From: Alphaproteobacteria bacterium
GTDB taxonomy: Bacteria > Pseudomonadota > Alphaproteobacteria > ATCC43930 > CGMCC-115725
Direction of reading: 5' to 3'
Length of the DNA stretch: 7,234 bases
Assembly (NCBI GenBank): GCA_030039775.1
Contig: JASHUX010000336.1
Location: 1 to 7,234, forward strand
Shown here: piece by piece, positions 5,841-7,234 of the stretch
Layout of the letters: each line of letters opens with the position of its first letter
Position numbering within the stretch: position 1 is the stretch's first letter
The notes under the pieces: model-generated
The model's database searches: none
The model's input: the letters and a program-made list of their open reading frames with translations, nothing else
Told to the model about the DNA's origin: nothing
Program-made: the position numbers and the translations under genes

Positions 5841-6038
5841 ATGTTTAGTTCGGCCGAAACCTACCGCAGCCAGGCCAAGGAAATCGCCGAATTGGCGGAT
5901 CGCGCCGAAGACCCGGCGGTAAAGGCTGAATTGGAGGCGCTGGCGGAGCGTTTCCGGCGTCTCGCCGAATATGTCGAAGATCACCGTCAGGGTGCCGCCT
6001 ACTCGCCGGTGGGACTCCGTTCGCACCAGCAGCGCTAG
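5841..6038 (+). CDS. Small helical protein, paralogue of the next gene
   Basis: This 65-residue reading frame encodes a charged helical protein: YRSQAKEIAELADRAEDP (about 8-25), a short turn, then VKAELEALAERFRRLAEYVEDH (about 27-48), ending in a polar tail. The pattern of two amphipathic helices, the second carrying a FRRLAEYVE motif, matches a family of small proteins of unknown function that I associate with Bradyrhizobium-type genomes, often in several copies. It aligns without gaps to the protein at 6129-6311 (13 identities over 42 residues), which argues that both are real genes. There is no signal peptide or membrane segment. The ribosome binding site is weak (ACAGG, five bases before ATG). 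A terminator-like hairpin precedes it, so it may have its own promoter, though none is clear. No function is assigned. Confidence 0.7.
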   Translation: MFSSAETYRSQAKEIAELADRAEDPAVKAELEALAERFRRLAEYVEDHRQGAAYSPVGLRSHQQR

Positions 6039-6128
6039 TCGGGTTGCCCAACAAGTTCGCCTCCTTATCGCCGGAAAATTTCGCGCGACGGCCCGAGAAT
6101 TGCCGCACCCAACCACCACGTGCGGTGG

Positions 6129-6311
6129 ATGCCGAAAGATACCAAACGGGCAAGCGATCCTGAATTTTGGTTGGACCGGGCCGAGGAGGCCCGCATTCAG
6201 GCCAAGCGTCTGCGCGATTCTGAGGAGCGTCGTCAGTTGCTCGAGATCGCGGCATCCTATGAGCGCCTAGCGGCGCTCGTTGCCAAGCACCGCACCCGCA
6301 CTATTCACTAA
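6129..6311 (+). CDS. Small helical protein, paralogue of the previous gene
   Basis: This 60-residue reading frame begins MPKDTKRASDPEFWLDRAEE. It forms two amphipathic helices, WLDRAEEARIQAKRLRDS and ERRQLLEIAASYERLAALVAKHR, with the same spacing as the protein at 5841-6038. Shared positions include the Ala/Glu of the first helix, Arg-x-x-Asp at the turn, Leu and Ala in the second helix, RLA or RRLA followed by V, and a final HR. The start is uncertain. GTG at 6120 would add three residues (MRW), and neither start has a well-spaced ribosome binding site; GGTGG abuts the ATG and can pair with CCACC at 6113-6117. The frame is the same as that of the preceding gene, with the TAG at 6036 as the only stop between them. 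It ends 22 bases before the convergent oxidoreductase stop. Function is unknown. Confidence 0.65.
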   Translation: MPKDTKRASDPEFWLDRAEEARIQAKRLRDSEERRQLLEIAASYERLAALVAKHRTRTIH

Positions 6312-6333
6312 TATCCAGCGGTCTGATTTCTAC

Positions 6334-7234
6334 TTAGGCGGCGACTTCCTCCGCGGCGGGGACGCGCGTGATCTTGTGCGCGTGGAGCGCGGGGAGGACC
6401 TCGGCGGCGAAGCGGCGGATCTGATTCAGGAACATGTCCTGCGGCATGGCGCCCCGGTTCATGCTGACCAGTACGGTCTCCGCGCCGGTCTGCTCCGCGA
6501 TGGCGATGATGCGGTCGCGCACTTCGTCCGGCGTGCCCCACGGCTGATCGTCGGCCGCACGGGCCACGTCCTCCATCGTCATGTTGCGAAAATCGGCGCG
6601 GGTGCGCGCGGCCGACTTCAGATTCTCCGGCTGGATATAGTCCATCGACGAGTCGGTGACGTAGCCCGTCGTCTTTGCCACGGACGTCTCGGTGATGTTG
6701 CCGTGGCTGAACAGGGTGCGATGGAAATAGAGATGGTACGGGCCCATCTCCTTTACCGCTTGCGCTTTTGAATCGGCAATGTAGGCGCCGGCGCCGATCG
6801 ACAGATGCTGCGGCGTCACGGTGAAGCCGTTCTTCCGCATTGCCGCCGTGTAATAGCGCACAATGTCTTCGGTCAGGCCGCGGCCGCCGAGGCCTGGCGT
6901 GATCGGTGCGTTGTGCTTCGCCGCGAACTCGATCGATTCCTTGCTGGTGGTGATCGGAATCCAAATCGGCGGACGCGGCTGCTGCAAGGGCCGCGGCCAG
7001 ATTGCCACGTCCTTGTACGACCAGAACTTGCCGTGATGGGAGAATGATTCCTCGTCCCACGCTTTGAGAATGATCTCGTACGCCTCTTCGTAGCGCGCGT
7101 GGGACTGACGTTGATCGACGCCGTAGACGTTGTATTCGCGCGGAATGCCGCGCGCGAAACCCGAAATTAGGCGCCCGTTCGACATGCAGTCGAGCATCGC
7201 CAGTTCCTCGGCGAGGCGCAGCGGTTCGTGCAGC
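6334..7234 (-). CDS. LLM-class flavin-dependent oxidoreductase (partial, N-terminus outside window)
   Basis: About 299 C-terminal residues are visible; the frame is open to the window edge, so the gene continues beyond 7234. The visible part begins LHEPLRLAEELAMLDCMSNGRLISGFARGIPREYNVYG, the hallmark of bacterial luciferase-like monooxygenases (PF00296), followed by RYEEAYEIILKAW. PLQQPRPPIWIP and SKESIEFAAKHNAPITPGLGG then mark the later strands of the TIM barrel. WGTPDEVRDRIIAIAEQTGAETVLVSMNRG is the usual C-terminal barrel closure. Such enzymes use reduced FMN or F420 to oxidise small organic substrates; which cofactor applies here cannot be told, and the substrate is unknown. An internal Met at 7197 is within the conserved AEELAMLD block and is not the start. 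It converges on the small helical gene, with 22 bases between stops, and no terminator is seen in that gap. Confidence 0.9.
   Translation of the reverse strand, partial: LHEPLRLAEELAMLDCMSNGRLISGFARGIPREYNVYGVDQRQSHARYEEAYEIILKAWDEESFSHHGKFWSYKDVAIWPRPLQQPRPPIWIPITTSKESIEFAAKHNAPITPGLGGRGLTEDIVRYYTAAMRKNGFTVTPQHLSIGAGAYIADSKAQAVKEMGPYHLYFHRTLFSHGNITETSVAKTTGYVTDSSMDYIQPENLKSAARTRADFRNMTMEDVARAADDQPWGTPDEVRDRIIAIAEQTGAETVLVSMNRGAMPQDMFLNQIRRFAAEVLPALHAHKITRVPAAEEVAA

Noticed and set aside
4746..6119. 457-codon minus-strand frame opposite the amidohydrolase
   Set aside because: It is a His/Arg-rich shadow of the M20 gene with no recognisable family.
6280..6771. Plus-strand 163-codon frame opposite the LLM oxidoreductase
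   Set aside because: The opposite strand carries a clear luciferase-like protein and this frame has no domain.
1..7234. tRNA, rRNA, CRISPR array, insertion sequence, phage or toxin-antitoxin genes
   Set aside because: I found no spaced direct repeats, transposase or integrase motifs, or tRNA-like folds, and every stretch over 300 bases is occupied by a recognisable gene.

Overview
The window comes from a GC-rich genome. It is most likely an alphaproteobacterium of the Rhizobiales (Hyphomicrobiales), near Bradyrhizobium, Rhodopseudomonas or Xanthobacteraceae. The main reason is the F0 gene order c, b', b. A separate b' gene next to b, with no F1 genes directly behind, is the usual alphaproteobacterial arrangement. 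The identity of the other genes and the small helical proteins at 5841-6311 fit that placement, but genus and species cannot be read from this sequence.

Layout. (1) 1-1077, plus strand: the 3' end of the F0 operon, with the last 24 residues of subunit c, then b' and b joined by a one-base TGATG overlap. (2) 1075-1144: a convergent junction filled by ten heptamers in inverted halves, running exactly from the atpF stop codon to the stop codon of the opposing gene. (3) 1142-3719, minus strand: a compact four-gene unit in transcription order glyoxalase II (gloB), glutathione S-transferase, DUF985 cupin, short-chain dehydrogenase, with junctions of +12, -1 and -4 bases. (4) 3720-3837: a divergent intergenic region with a strong REP-like hairpin and perhaps a promoter for a leaderless transcript. 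(5) 3838-5762, plus strand: a class I methyltransferase and an M20-type amidohydrolase, two bases apart. (6) 5763-6311: a terminator-like hairpin and two tiny helical proteins that are divergent paralogues, both on the plus strand. (7) 6334-7234, minus strand: a luciferase-like (LLM) flavin-dependent oxidoreductase whose N-terminus lies beyond the window.

How the genes work together. AtpE, b' and b form part of the membrane rotor and peripheral stalk of ATP synthase. GloB and the GST both handle glutathione conjugates, and with the cupin and SDR they look like one co-translated unit for electrophile or aldehyde handling. That last step is inference from gene context. The methyltransferase and amidohydrolase are probably co-transcribed, but no shared pathway is visible.

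Most of the window is ordinary core and metabolic sequence, and I see no clear new multi-gene system. The items most worth a second look are the stop-to-stop heptad array and the pair of small helical proteins.
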